Origin: Mariprofundaceae bacterium
GTDB taxonomy: Bacteria > Pseudomonadota > Zetaproteobacteria > Mariprofundales > Mariprofundaceae
Length of the DNA: 7,395 nt
Reading direction: 5' to 3'
Assembly (NCBI GenBank): GCA_030950865.1
Contig: JAUZQR010000033.1
Span: forward strand, 1-7,395
Every line of letters starts with the position of its first letter. Positions within the stretch are counted from its first letter, which is position 1. The translations under genes were made by a program, and so were the position numbers. Positions 1 to 7,330 of the stretch are shown here, piece by piece. The notes beneath the pieces were generated by a model. It was not told the origin of the DNA. It was given only the letters and a program-made list of their open reading frames with translations, and did no database searches.

Positions 1-13
1 GCTCTTCCGATCT
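1..13. other. Illumina sequencing adapter remnant
   Basis: The window opens with GCTCTTCCGATCT. Its reverse complement, AGATCGGAAGAGC, is the standard 13-base Illumina TruSeq adapter sequence used for read trimming. On the minus strand the manC coding sequence runs straight into it: the codons for Val-Tyr-Gly are followed by one genuine C and then the adapter. ManC-family proteins usually continue a few residues past this point, so the adapter replaces the true end of the gene. This looks like an untrimmed adapter left at a contig end. The bases should be removed before use. Confidence 0.95.
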
Positions 14-1436
14 GTCCATACACATCATCAAAGCGTTCGATATCATCTTCACCCAAATAGTCACCCACTTGCACTTCAATCATTTGCAACGGGATTTTAC
101 CACGATTTTCAAGGCGATGTTTTTCACCAATCGGAATATAGGTACTTTCATTTTTGGAGACTGTAAACACTTCTTCACCGCATGTGACTGTCGCTGTGCC
201 AGATACCACAATCCAGTGCTCGGAGCGATGTTGATGGGCTTGCAGACTTAAACGTGCACCTGACTCAACTTCAATGCGTTTCAGCTTATAATCCGTCGCT
301 TTCTCTTCTAAAACCGTATATTTTCCCCAAGGGCGTTGCACTGTCATATGTTCAATATGCTCACGACTTCCACGCTCTTTGATTTTACCAACCAAATCGC
401 GCACATATTGGCTTTCACCACGCTTGAGCAATAAAATCGCATCAGGTGTTTCCACAGCAATCACATCTTCCAAACCTGCTGCTGCAATCAAACGTGTTTG
501 ACTGCGCAATAGGCTGTTGCTGCAACCGACTTGTATCACATCACCTTCAAGCGCATTACCAGCTACATCTTTTTGAGAAATATCATACACAGCATCCCAA
601 CTACCCACATCCGACCAAGCAATATCACATGGCACAAGTGCAACACATTCAGACTTCTCCATCACACCGTAATCAATCGACACATCAGGCATAGCATCGA
701 ACTGATGACGCACCACTTCTTGCCAAGGCTCACCTTGCCCATTATCACCAACGTTCCAAGCTTTTTGCATGGATGCCAGCACCTTTGACACTTCAGGTAA
801 ATGTTTCTGAACTTCTGCAAGCAATACCGATGCACGCCATACAAACATGCCTGAGTTCCAATAATAGTCACCCGAATCAAGGTAGGACTGTGCTGTTTTG
901 GCATCAGGTTTTTCAACAAAACGTTTGACTGCATGCACACCAGCGGATAACTGTTTACTATCAGCTTGAATATAACCAAAGCCTGTTTCAGCATGTTCTG
1001 GTTTGATACCAAAGGTCACCAATGAACCTTGCTTGGCTGCATTCACAGCAATCATCAAAGCATCATGAAATGCTGGCACATCACGAATCAAATGATCCGC
1101 AGGCAAAACCAACATCAAAGGATCTTCTTTACTTGTCTCCATCAATAATGCTGCTGCCAAAGCAATCGCAGGTGCAGTATTGCGGCCACATGGCTCCAGC
1201 ACTGTATGCAAATCTTGTAAAATCGCATATGCCTCACCACTAGCATGTGCTTCATTGCTAATCACCCACACATCATCTTTTTCAATCAACGGAGACAAGC
1301 GTGAAATCGTTGCCTCAAGCAAACTTTCATCACCATCCAAATTAAGAAACTGTTTGGGAAGTTGCTGACGCGATAAAGGCCATAAACGTGTGCCTGAACC
1401 ACCTGCCAAAATAACCGCTTTTAGTATATCAGACAT
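14..1436 (-). CDS. manC: Mannose-1-phosphate guanylyltransferase / mannose-6-phosphate isomerase, 3' end missing
   Basis: This is a bifunctional type II enzyme of GDP-mannose synthesis (ManC/CpsB/AlgA/XanB family). It converts mannose-1-phosphate and GTP to GDP-mannose, and usually also interconverts fructose-6-phosphate and mannose-6-phosphate. 474 codons are visible. The N-terminal nucleotidyltransferase domain shows the pyrophosphorylase signature [14 protein letters not shown] (about residues 10-23) followed by PKQF, then PADH near 112-115 and the active-site FVEKP at 173-177. The C-terminal cupin isomerase domain starts near QRPWGKY (367) and carries the metal-binding motif [12 protein letters not shown] at 397-408. 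The family is usually about 470-485 residues, so only a few residues are lost to the adapter. The ATG overlaps the cysC stop by 8 bases, and AAAGAG lies 11 bases upstream. GDP-mannose supplies mannose, fucose or rhamnose residues for O-antigen, capsule or exopolysaccharide; which one applies here cannot be told. Identity is firm. Confidence 0.95.
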
Positions 1437-2046
1437 GTTGAATCACACTCTTTTTAAGCAAATATGCAATCACTTGATCGACACACACACTTAAATCATC
1501 GCTACCCGTATCCACACGTATTTCTGGGTTTTCAGGTGCTTCATAAGGCGATGAAATACCTGTAAATTCAGCAATTTCACCTGCACGGGCTTTTTTATAC
1601 AAACCTTTCACATCGCGTGATTCACACACTTCCAAAGCTGTATCACAATGCACTTCAATAAAATTTTCACCGACTATAGAGCGCACCTTTTCACGGTCTG
1701 CACGAAATGGAGAAATAAATGCAGTTAACGTCAAAACACCTGCTTGTACAAACAAACCAGCCACTTCACCAACACGGCGAATATTCTCAACCCTATCATC
1801 ATCAGAAAAACTTAAATCAGCACACAAGCCATGGCGTACATTATCGCCGTCAATCACAAAGGTTCTTGCCTTCATTGCATATAAACGATCTTCCACAGCA
1901 TTTGCCAAGGTGGATTTGCCTGCACCTGAAAGCCCTGTAAACCACAATACCGCACCGCGATGCCCATTCAGGTTCTCGCGCATTGCAGTGGTTACTTGAG
2001 ACTGATGCCATACCACATTGGAACTTTTTTGTTGATTGTCAGACAT
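1429..2046 (-). CDS. cysC: Adenylyl-sulfate (APS) kinase
   Basis: This cytosolic kinase phosphorylates adenosine 5'-phosphosulfate with ATP to give PAPS, the activated sulfate used for assimilatory reduction or sulfate transfer. It has 205 residues (E. coli CysC has 201) and spans the whole family. The Walker A loop GLSGAGKS is at 38-45, DGDNVR at 66-71, and [15 protein letters not shown] follows at 81-95. FISPFR (110-115) contains Ser112, equivalent to the phosphoserine position of E. coli Cys[12 protein letters not shown] (147-157), FTGI (161-164) and YEAP (168-171) are family hallmarks. An in-frame ATG lies 14 codons upstream at 2088, inside cysS. I chose 2046 because AGGGG (2052-2056) sits 5 bases before it and because the homologous region begins with NVVWH soon after. 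One base separates it from the cysS stop, and it overlaps manC by 8 bases. No ATP sulfurylase gene (cysD/cysN or sat) is in the window, so the source of its substrate is elsewhere. Confidence 0.96.
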   Translation of the reverse strand: MSDNQQKSSNVVWHQSQVTTAMRENLNGHRGAVLWFTGLSGAGKSTLANAVEDRLYAMKARTFVIDGDNVRHGLCADLSFSDDDRVENIRRVGEVAGLFVQAGVLTLTAFISPFRADREKVRSIVGENFIEVHCDTALEVCESRDVKGLYKKARAGEIAEFTGISSPYEAPENPEIRVDTGSDDLSVCVDQVIAYLLKKSVIQHV

Positions 2047-2047
2047 A

Positions 2048-3415
2048 TCAGCCCCTTTTCCAAGTTGTGCCACTTGCACCATCTTCAAGCACGATTCCCT
2101 GCGCCGCTAACTCATCACGAATAACATCTGAGCGCGCAAAATCTCGTGCTTTTTTGGCTTCTGTGCGTTCCACAATCAAGGCTTCAATCGCAGCACTATC
2201 ATCGCTATCACCCTGAAACCAAGTTTCAGCATCTTGCTGAACAATACCCAGTAAAGCAGACATCGCAGAAAAATGCTGAATATCTAAAGAAATATCAACA
2301 TTATTATCCAAGCCTTTATTGATACGACGTGAGCATTCAAATAATTCTGCTAGACCTTCTGGGGTATTAAAATCATCATTTAATGCAGCAGCAAAAGCTT
2401 CAGTAACATTGCTTTCTTCCACCGTCTTACCCGCCAAACGCCGTTTGGTTTCATACAACCTATCAAGCCCTACTTTAGCCACATCCAGCGCCTGATCAGA
2501 AAAATCCAGCGGCGAACGATAATGCGTACCCAATACAAACATGCGCAATACTTCTGGCTGGTATTTTTTAAGAACTTCACGAATCGTAAAGAAGTTACCC
2601 AATGATTTGGACATCTTCTCAGCATTGATATTTACAAAACCATTGTGCAACCAAAAACGCGCAAAATCACCGCCATTGGCAGCGCAAGCTTGGGCAATTT
2701 CATTTTCATGATGTGGAAACTTCAAATCCATACCACCACCATGAATATCAAACGTATTACCCAAATGCTCACAACTCATCGCAGAGCATTCGATATGCCA
2801 ACCAGGACGACCTGCGCCCCACGGTGAATCCCAAGAGGGTTCACCTTCTTTTGCACGCTTCCATAGTACAAAATCAAGTGGATCACGCTTGGAATCATCC
2901 ACATCCACACGACTACCCGACTCTAAATCATCAATATTTTTACCTGACAACTTGCCATAACCATCAAATGAGCGAACCGAATACAATACATCACCAGATT
3001 CAGACACATAAGCACAGTCCCGCGCAATCAATGCTTCAATCATAGCAATCATGGAGCCCATATGTGTAGTAGCACGCGGTTCAAGGCTTGGACGCAAACA
3101 ACCAAGAGCATCCATATCTTGATGAAACTCGGTAATCATATCATCGGTTAGCGTATCAATATCAATATTTCTCTCAGCAGCGCGGGCAATAATTTTATCA
3201 TCAATATCGGTAAAATTACGTACATAGTTCACATCATAACCAAGCTTTTTCAACCAGCGATACACCACATCAAATACAATCATGACGCGCGCATGACCCA
3301 CATGGCAATAGTCATAAACCGTTACACCGCAGACATACATGCCCACCTTTCCTTCGTGTAGTGGTGCAAAAGGCTGCTTCTTCCCTACCAAGGAGTTATG
3401 TAGCTGCAAACTCAT
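2048..3415 (-). CDS. cysS: Cysteinyl-tRNA synthetase
   Basis: This class I aminoacyl-tRNA synthetase charges tRNA-Cys with cysteine. Its 455 residues are close to the E. coli enzyme (461), so it is full length. The HIGH motif reads HVGH at 38-41 and the KMSKS loop is intact at 267-271. The four zinc ligands that recognise the cysteine thiol are visible as Cys29, Cys210 (in GWHIEC), His235 and Glu239, matching E. coli Cys28, Cys209, His234 and Glu238. [10 protein letters not shown] (67-76) and [18 protein letters not shown] (222-239) are further CysRS hallmarks. The C-terminal DALR and anticodon-binding region ends with a typical GTTWKRG. The start codon overlaps the gltX stop as ATGA. AGGA lies 12 bases upstream of the ATG, a weak and distant site, so expression probably depends on translational coupling to gltX. 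Identity is very secure. Confidence 0.98.
   Translation of the reverse strand: MSLQLHNSLVGKKQPFAPLHEGKVGMYVCGVTVYDYCHVGHARVMIVFDVVYRWLKKLGYDVNYVRNFTDIDDKIIARAAERNIDIDTLTDDMITEFHQDMDALGCLRPSLEPRATTHMGSMIAMIEALIARDCAYVSESGDVLYSVRSFDGYGKLSGKNIDDLESGSRVDVDDSKRDPLDFVLWKRAKEGEPSWDSPWGAGRPGWHIECSAMSCEHLGNTFDIHGGGMDLKFPHHENEIAQACAANGGDFARFWLHNGFVNINAEKMSKSLGNFFTIREVLKKYQPEVLRMFVLGTHYRSPLDFSDQALDVAKVGLDRLYETKRRLAGKTVEESNVTEAFAAALNDDFNTPEGLAELFECSRRINKGLDNNVDISLDIQHFSAMSALLGIVQQDAETWFQGDSDDSAAIEALIVERTEAKKARDFARSDVIRDELAAQGIVLEDGASGTTWKRG
2052..2056 (-). promoter_or_regulatory. Shine-Dalgarno site deciding the cysC start
   Basis: On the minus strand AGGGG, within AAAAGGGGC, lies 5 bases before the ATG at 2046. 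It sits inside the last codons of cysS. It supports the 205-residue CysC over the 219-residue reading that begins at 2088. Confidence 0.75.
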
Positions 3416-4779
3416 GAGTCTAACAAATCCTGTAAACGTTCAGTTACACCCTCTTTGCCTAGAAAATCAACAATAGCAGACATTTCAGGACCATGTACCG
3501 CACCACTTAATGCCACACGTAATGGCATAAACAGATTCTTGCCTTTGCAACCCGTCTGCTCTTTCACAGCATTCATCCAAGGCTTCCAGTCAGCCTCGCT
3601 TGCATCATTCCAAAGCTGCAATGCTGTGGCATAAAAACCATCCGCAGCGACATTTACAACAGCTTGTGCATCTTCATTCAATGCTGCTTGAACATCCAAC
3701 AAACGTATAAAGTGAGCTGCATCTTGAGCACGCTCCAAGTTGCCTCGCACCAAGTTTACAAACTCAATATTCGCCGCAGGCATATGCGCTTGCACCAAAG
3801 GCAATAAAGCATTGCCATCCAAGTGATGCAACAAACGTGTATGCCAGCGCCACATTTCATCATTCGACCATTTGACCGATGAGCGTGAAATATGTTCAGC
3901 ATCAAATGCCTGTAATAAATCTTCAATCTGTAATGCATCATCAGCGATATTGGGATGACCAAGACGTGTCATCGCCTGTAGCAAAGCCTGTGGAATCAAA
4001 CCATCTTCACGCAATTCTGCCACCGAATGACTGCCTGTACGCTTGGATAACTTTGCACCATCTTCACCAAGCAATAAACCATGATGAACATAGGTCGGCA
4101 CACTTAAATCTAGTGCTTCCAACAACCACACTTGATACGCCGAATTGGTTAAATGATCATCACCACGCAAGGCATGGGTAATACCATCAACTGCATCATC
4201 AATGGCATTGGGAAGCAAGAATGTAAATGTCCCATCCGAGCGCACCACCACAGGATCATCCAAATCACGGCGTGCAAAAATCACATCACCACGCAAGGCA
4301 TCTGGCACACGCACCTCACCATCTGTATCATGAATCGCTAAACGCCATACAAAACTTTCAGACGCTGCACGTTGCAATGATTCTTCATTGGCTAGTTTAC
4401 GACATTTACCCGAATAACGTGGTGGTAAACCGCGTGACGTCGCCAGTTTGCGATCCAAGCCCAACTGGGTTTCAGTACAAAAACAACGGTATGCCAAGCC
4501 CTTTTCAGCCAAGGCATCAAGGGCTTCTTGATGTTGCCCTGCATGCTTGGATTGAAACAGTGCATCACCATCCCAATCTAGACCCAACCACAACAAATCT
4601 TGTTTTAAGGCTTCAACAAACTCTGCCTCTGAACGAGAAGCATCGGTATCTTCAAAACGCAGTAAAAACCGACCGCCCAATTTGCGTGCATACAACCAGT
4701 TTAACAAAGCAGTACGAACATTGCCCAAATGCATCAAACCAGTCGGGCTGGGGGCAAAACGTGTTACAACTTCACTCAT
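3412..4779 (-). CDS. gltX: Glutamyl-tRNA synthetase
   Basis: This class I synthetase attaches glutamate to tRNA-Glu, and in organisms lacking GlnRS also to tRNA-Gln. It has 455 residues against 471 in E. coli. The N-terminal RFAPSPTGLMHLGNVRTAL (7-25) contains the HIGH-type motif HLGN at 17-20, followed by RFEDTD (41-46). A zinc knuckle of the E. coli type is kept: Cys99, Cys101, Tyr122 and Cys126. RGDDH (205-209) and the KMSKS-type loop KLSKR (243-247) complete the active site. The remainder is the helical anticodon-binding domain. The residues after KLSKR (TGSHSVAELREDG) differ from E. coli (HGAVSV...), so this may belong to another GltX subfamily. Whether it is discriminating cannot be told by eye. 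Its ATG overlaps the ftsB stop by 8 bases and AAAGGAG (4789-4795) lies 9 bases upstream, confirming the start. Confidence 0.97.
   Translation of the reverse strand: MSEVVTRFAPSPTGLMHLGNVRTALLNWLYARKLGGRFLLRFEDTDASRSEAEFVEALKQDLLWLGLDWDGDALFQSKHAGQHQEALDALAEKGLAYRCFCTETQLGLDRKLATSRGLPPRYSGKCRKLANEESLQRAASESFVWRLAIHDTDGEVRVPDALRGDVIFARRDLDDPVVVRSDGTFTFLLPNAIDDAVDGITHALRGDDHLTNSAYQVWLLEALDLSVPTYVHHGLLLGEDGAKLSKRTGSHSVAELREDGLIPQALLQAMTRLGHPNIADDALQIEDLLQAFDAEHISRSSVKWSNDEMWRWHTRLLHHLDGNALLPLVQAHMPAANIEFVNLVRGNLERAQDAAHFIRLLDVQAALNEDAQAVVNVAADGFYATALQLWNDASEADWKPWMNAVKEQTGCKGKNLFMPLRVALSGAVHGPEMSAIVDFLGKEGVTERLQDLLDS
4158..4301. repeat. Pair of identical 18-bp words inside gltX
   Basis: CATCACCACGCAAGGCAT occurs at 4158-4175 and again at 4284-4301, exactly 126 bases apart and so in the same reading frame. 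On the coding strand both copies encode Ala-Leu-Arg-Gly-Asp, in DALRGDV and HALRGDD. Arg-Gly is expected at both places in GluRS, so the repeat is probably a chance result of similar peptides and shared codon choice, not a mobile or regulatory element. Confidence 0.6.
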
Positions 4780-5098
4780 GTTTCTGTGCTCCTTTGCCTG
4801 TTTTTTTATCAGGCATAATCATCATAAACTCATCAGGATAAAGGTAACCCAAATTCTGATGCACCAAATCTTCCAAGGCTTTGGGATCATTGCGTAAACG
4901 CAAAATATCCTGTGCCAATGTTTCACGCTGCTGCTTTAACTGCTCCAACTCCAGTTGTAAAACCTGTACTTGCTGCTGCTCGGCACGATAAACAACATAA
5001 CCATGATCAGAAAACACCAAATCATAAAGCATCCATGCTAAAACAAGCAGAGCCAGCCCCCGTAGGAGCCAGCTCTTTATCACGTGTTTCCAACTCAT
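4772..5098 (-). CDS. ftsB: Cell division protein FtsB (septum formation initiator, DivIC family)
   Basis: FtsB is a small bitopic inner-membrane protein that joins FtsL and FtsQ in the divisome and helps activate septal wall synthesis. This one has 108 residues; E. coli FtsB has 103. A short basic N-terminus (to about residue 9) precedes one hydrophobic membrane helix at about 10-30. A periplasmic coiled coil rich in Gln, Leu and Glu follows (about 37-70), then the family motif NDPKALEDLVHQNLGY (70-85) and a Tyr-Pro-Asp-Glu segment. The C-terminus is charged and probably disordered. It starts 11 bases after eno, the usual eno-ftsB arrangement. The ribosome site is weak (AGGG 16 bases upstream), so translation may rely on ribosomes finishing eno. 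Sequence identity in this family is low, but length, topology, motif and neighbour agree. Confidence 0.93.
   Translation of the reverse strand: MSWKHVIKSWLLRGLALLVLAWMLYDLVFSDHGYVVYRAEQQQVQVLQLELEQLKQQRETLAQDILRLRNDPKALEDLVHQNLGYLYPDEFMMIMPDKKTGKGAQKHE
4789..4795 (-). promoter_or_regulatory. Shine-Dalgarno site of gltX
   Basis: AAAGGAG on the minus strand is among the strongest ribosome binding sites in the window, with 9 bases to the gltX ATG. It lies inside the last codons of ftsB. It suggests that gltX can recruit ribosomes itself in addition to coupling with ftsB. Confidence 0.8.
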
Positions 5099-5109
5099 GT
5101 TTTTAGTGG

Positions 5110-6390
5110 CTATGCCCTAGAAAAAGCTGCCAAACCAGCATATTTTGCACGCGAGCCCAACTCTTCTTCAATGCGAAGTAATTGGTTGTATTTCGCCATA
5201 CGGTCCGAGCGAGAAGCAGAGCCGCTCTTAATCTGCCCGCATGAAAGTGCGACCGCCAAATCTGCAATCGTAGCATCTTCTGTTTCACCAGAGCGATGCG
5301 ACATCATACAACGGTAACCCGCATCATGTGCCATGGTTACAGCCGCAATAGTCTCACTCAATGTTCCAATCTGATTTACTTTTACAAGCAAAGCGTTGGC
5401 AATATTCTTTTCAATACCTTCTTTCAAAATCTCAGGATTGGTTACAAATAAATCATCACCCACCAACTGAACCGTCTTACCCAAACGTTCGGTTAATAAT
5501 TTCCAACCATCCCAATCATTTTCATCCAAACCATCTTCAACCGACACCAATGGATACTGTTTGCAGAATGATTCAATCAAATCAACCATGCCTTCTGCAT
5601 CAAGTTTGCGCCCACCTTCACCATCCAACACATAAGAGCCATCTTTATAAAATTCTGATGCCGCCATATCACTTGCCAAAACAATATCCGAGCCTGCTTT
5701 CAAGCCAACCTGCTCAATGGCTTCAAGAATAACGGTGATACCTTCTTCATTGGAGCCTAAATTCGGGGCAAAACCACCTTCATCACCCACCGCTGTAATA
5801 TGACCACCCTTCTTCAACACAGACTTCAATGAATGAAAAACTTCTGCACCCATATCCATCGCTTCGGCAAAGCTTGATGCGCCTGCTGGTGCAATCATGT
5901 ATTCCTGAAAATCAATGCTGTTATCGGCATGCGAGCCACCATTAATCACATTCATGCATGGTACAGGCATCAACACAGCATCTTCACCACCAATATGCTG
6001 GAATAAGGATACCTCATCTTCTACAGCTTGGGCTTTTGCCACTGCCATCGACACGCCCAAAATAGCATTTGCTCCCAAACGCGATTTGTTTGGCGTACCA
6101 TCCAAGGCAATCAAAGCATGATCCAAACCACGTTGATCAGAAGCATCTCTACCCATCGCAGCCTTTGCGAGTTCATCATTCACATTTTTTACAGCCTTGT
6201 GAACACCTTTACCGCCCAAACGCGCCGTGCCATCACGCAATTCAACAGCTTCACGTTGACCTGTGGAAGCACCACTTGGCACTGCTGCGCGACCAAACGC
6301 GCCTGATTCCAAACGCACATCCACTTCTACAGTTGGATTGCCACGCGAATCAAAAATTTCCCTACCATGTACATTTACAATTTCACTCAC
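5110..6390 (-). CDS. eno: Enolase, GTG start
   Basis: Enolase interconverts 2-phosphoglycerate and phosphoenolpyruvate in glycolysis and gluconeogenesis; in many proteobacteria it is also part of the RNA degradosome. It has 426 residues (E. coli 432), full length. The N-terminal [16 protein letters not shown] (10-25) and PSGASTG (38-44) are intact. Active-site residues are visible as His154 in GGSHADN, Glu163, Glu204 in GDEGGFAP, Lys337 in LLVKVNQIG and Lys388 in GQIKSG. Magnesium ligands are Asp241, Glu285 in SVEDG and the Asp-Asp pair at 312-313. The enolase signature [10 protein letters not shown] is at 363-372. The start is GTG, with AGGAG 6 bases upstream and no nearby alternative ATG. 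It supplies PEP, the co-substrate of KdsA encoded just upstream. The 103-base gap before it could carry its own control, but I see no convincing promoter there. Confidence 0.98.
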   Translation of the reverse strand: MSEIVNVHGREIFDSRGNPTVEVDVRLESGAFGRAAVPSGASTGQREAVELRDGTARLGGKGVHKAVKNVNDELAKAAMGRDASDQRGLDHALIALDGTPNKSRLGANAILGVSMAVAKAQAVEDEVSLFQHIGGEDAVLMPVPCMNVINGGSHADNSIDFQEYMIAPAGASSFAEAMDMGAEVFHSLKSVLKKGGHITAVGDEGGFAPNLGSNEEGITVILEAIEQVGLKAGSDIVLASDMAASEFYKDGSYVLDGEGGRKLDAEGMVDLIESFCKQYPLVSVEDGLDENDWDGWKLLTERLGKTVQLVGDDLFVTNPEILKEGIEKNIANALLVKVNQIGTLSETIAAVTMAHDAGYRCMMSHRSGETEDATIADLAVALSCGQIKSGSASRSDRMAKYNQLLRIEEELGSRAKYAGLAAFSRA

Positions 6391-6493
6391 TTTATACTCC
6401 TAATCAGCCCCATTGCTGACATTTCTTCATTATTTATTCATTTATTTTCACCACAGAGGTCACAGAGTAAAAAATCTTCTGTGTTCTCTGTGG
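6391..6493 (-). other. kdsA-eno intergenic region / eno leader
   Basis: This is the only substantial non-coding stretch in the window (103 bases). Read along the minus strand it holds a long inverted repeat directly after the kdsA stop and then an AT-rich purine-leaning tract of about 29 bases (6421-6449). Next come a small hairpin (TCAGC/GCTGA arms at 6404-6408 and 6415-6419) and the eno ribosome site. I see no tRNA, no riboswitch-like architecture and no convincing -35/-10 pair. Confidence 0.8.
6397..6401 (-). promoter_or_regulatory. Shine-Dalgarno site deciding the GTG start of eno
   Basis: AGGAG on the minus strand sits 6 bases before the GTG at 6390. The spacing is good, and the protein from this GTG ([17 protein letters not shown]) aligns with the normal enolase N-terminus. 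That makes GTG the true start. Confidence 0.85.
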
Positions 6494-6494
6494 T
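6450..6494. repeat. Long imperfect inverted repeat (ACCACAGAG / CTCTGTGGT) after kdsA
   Basis: Outer arms ACCACAGAG (6450-6458) and CTCTGTGGT (6486-6494) pair perfectly over 9 bp. After a two-base internal mismatch, inner arms CACAGA (6461-6466) and TCTGTG (6478-6483) pair over 6 bp, leaving an 11-base AT-rich loop. Each arm is itself a near repeat of CACAGAG. The outer arm shares one base with the kdsA TAA. No U-run follows the stem on the minus-strand transcript, so it is not a classical intrinsic terminator. The CCACAGAG..CACAGAG pattern resembles interspersed intergenic repeats that I recall from environmental bacterial genomes. It may be a repeat-family copy that also acts as an RNA 3'-end or processing hairpin. 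Confidence 0.75.
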
Positions 6495-7330
6495 TAATTC
6501 TTTTGTTTCACCAAATCATCAATGCCTTTCAAGGTCATCAACAGACCTTCCAAATCCGCTAAGGCTACTGAATTCGGACCATCTGATTTTGCATGATCAG
6601 GATCAGGATGCACTTCCATAAACACCGCAGCCACACCAATGGCAACAGCTGCACGTGACAAGCCAGGGACATACTCACGATTTCCGCCTGTTGCACCGCC
6701 CAAACCACCAGGCTGTTGCACCGAATGTGTCACATCATAGACCACTGGCGCACCTGTCTCAGCCATGACCATCAATGAACGAAAATCCGAAACTAAATTA
6801 TTATAACCAAAGCTTGTACCACGATCACACAACATAATATCAGCATTGCCTGTTGATTTGGCTTTTTCCAATACATGCGGCATATCCCATGGTGCCAAGA
6901 ACTGACCTTTTTTCACATTCACAGGTTTGCCTGCTTTGGCAACTTCTGTAATGAAATCTGTCTGCCGACATAAAAAAGCAGGTGTTTGCAAAATATCAGC
7001 CACTTCTGCAACTGGTACAGCTTGTTCTGGTGTATGTACATCGGTGATAATCGGCACACCAACTTCATCTTTCACACGCTGTAAAATTCTTAAACCTTCT
7101 TCCAAACCAGGTCCACGGAAACCATCGACGCTGGTACGGTTTGCCTTATCAAAACTTGATTTGAATACCAAAGGCACACCAGCACGCGCTGCAATATCAC
7201 GAATGTCTTCGGCAACCTTCAAACTAAAATCTTCGCCTTCAATCACACAAGGCCCCGCAAACAATACAAAGGGTAAGTCATTGCCTATTTCAAAGTCAGA
7301 TACACGAATATGGTGATGGGCAGTTTTCAT
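6494..7330 (-). CDS. kdsA: 3-deoxy-D-manno-octulosonate 8-phosphate synthase (KDO8P synthase)
   Basis: KdsA condenses phosphoenolpyruvate with arabinose-5-phosphate to make KDO-8-phosphate, the first committed step to the KDO sugar of lipopolysaccharide. It has 278 residues, full length for this TIM-barrel family. Clear motifs are AGPCVIE (25-31), [11 protein letters not shown] (57-67), ITDVH (95-99), FLCRQTD (119-125), [12 protein letters not shown] (138-149), [12 protein letters not shown] (169-180) and THSVQQPGG (201-209). Cys28, His202, Glu239 and Asp250 match the four metal ligands of the Aquifex enzyme (Cys11, His185, Glu222, Asp233) at a constant offset of 17. This indicates the metal-dependent class; E. 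coli has Asn at the Cys position. The ATG overlaps the pyrG stop as ATGA and AGAGG lies 7 bases upstream. The pyrG-kdsA-eno order is common in proteobacteria. Confidence 0.98.
   Translation of the reverse strand: MKTAHHHIRVSDFEIGNDLPFVLFAGPCVIEGEDFSLKVAEDIRDIAARAGVPLVFKSSFDKANRTSVDGFRGPGLEEGLRILQRVKDEVGVPIITDVHTPEQAVPVAEVADILQTPAFLCRQTDFITEVAKAGKPVNVKKGQFLAPWDMPHVLEKAKSTGNADIMLCDRGTSFGYNNLVSDFRSLMVMAETGAPVVYDVTHSVQQPGGLGGATGGNREYVPGLSRAAVAIGVAAVFMEVHPDPDHAKSDGPNSVALADLEGLLMTLKGIDDLVKQKN

Noticed and set aside
662..1012. A 116-codon minus-strand open frame inside manC
   Set aside because: It is an out-of-frame reading of manC. The true frame is continuous from 1436 to 15 and carries all ManC motifs.
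2047..2088. A longer CysC starting at 2088
   Set aside because: The extra 14 codons are the out-of-frame end of cysS. The family begins near NVVWH, and a good AGGGG site precedes the ATG at 2046.
4227..4841. A 204-codon open frame on the plus strand opposite gltX and the end of ftsB
   Set aside because: It is rich in His, Pro and Asn, as expected from reading the GluRS codons backwards. It has no recognisable domain and lies wholly opposite a conserved gene with intact catalytic motifs.
6410..6460. Sigma-70 promoter for eno in the AT-rich tract
   Set aside because: AATAAT-like words exist, but no -35-like element lies at a suitable distance. Random AT-rich DNA explains them.
6450..6494. Classical rho-independent terminator for kdsA
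   Set aside because: The stem is strong, but on the minus-strand RNA it is followed by GAAAAUAAAUG instead of a U-run. The T-run lies in the loop.
6367..6621. An 84-codon plus-strand frame crossing the kdsA-eno gap
   Set aside because: Most of it is antisense to kdsA and eno, its gap part is simply the inverted repeat and AT-rich tract, and nothing in the protein is recognisable.
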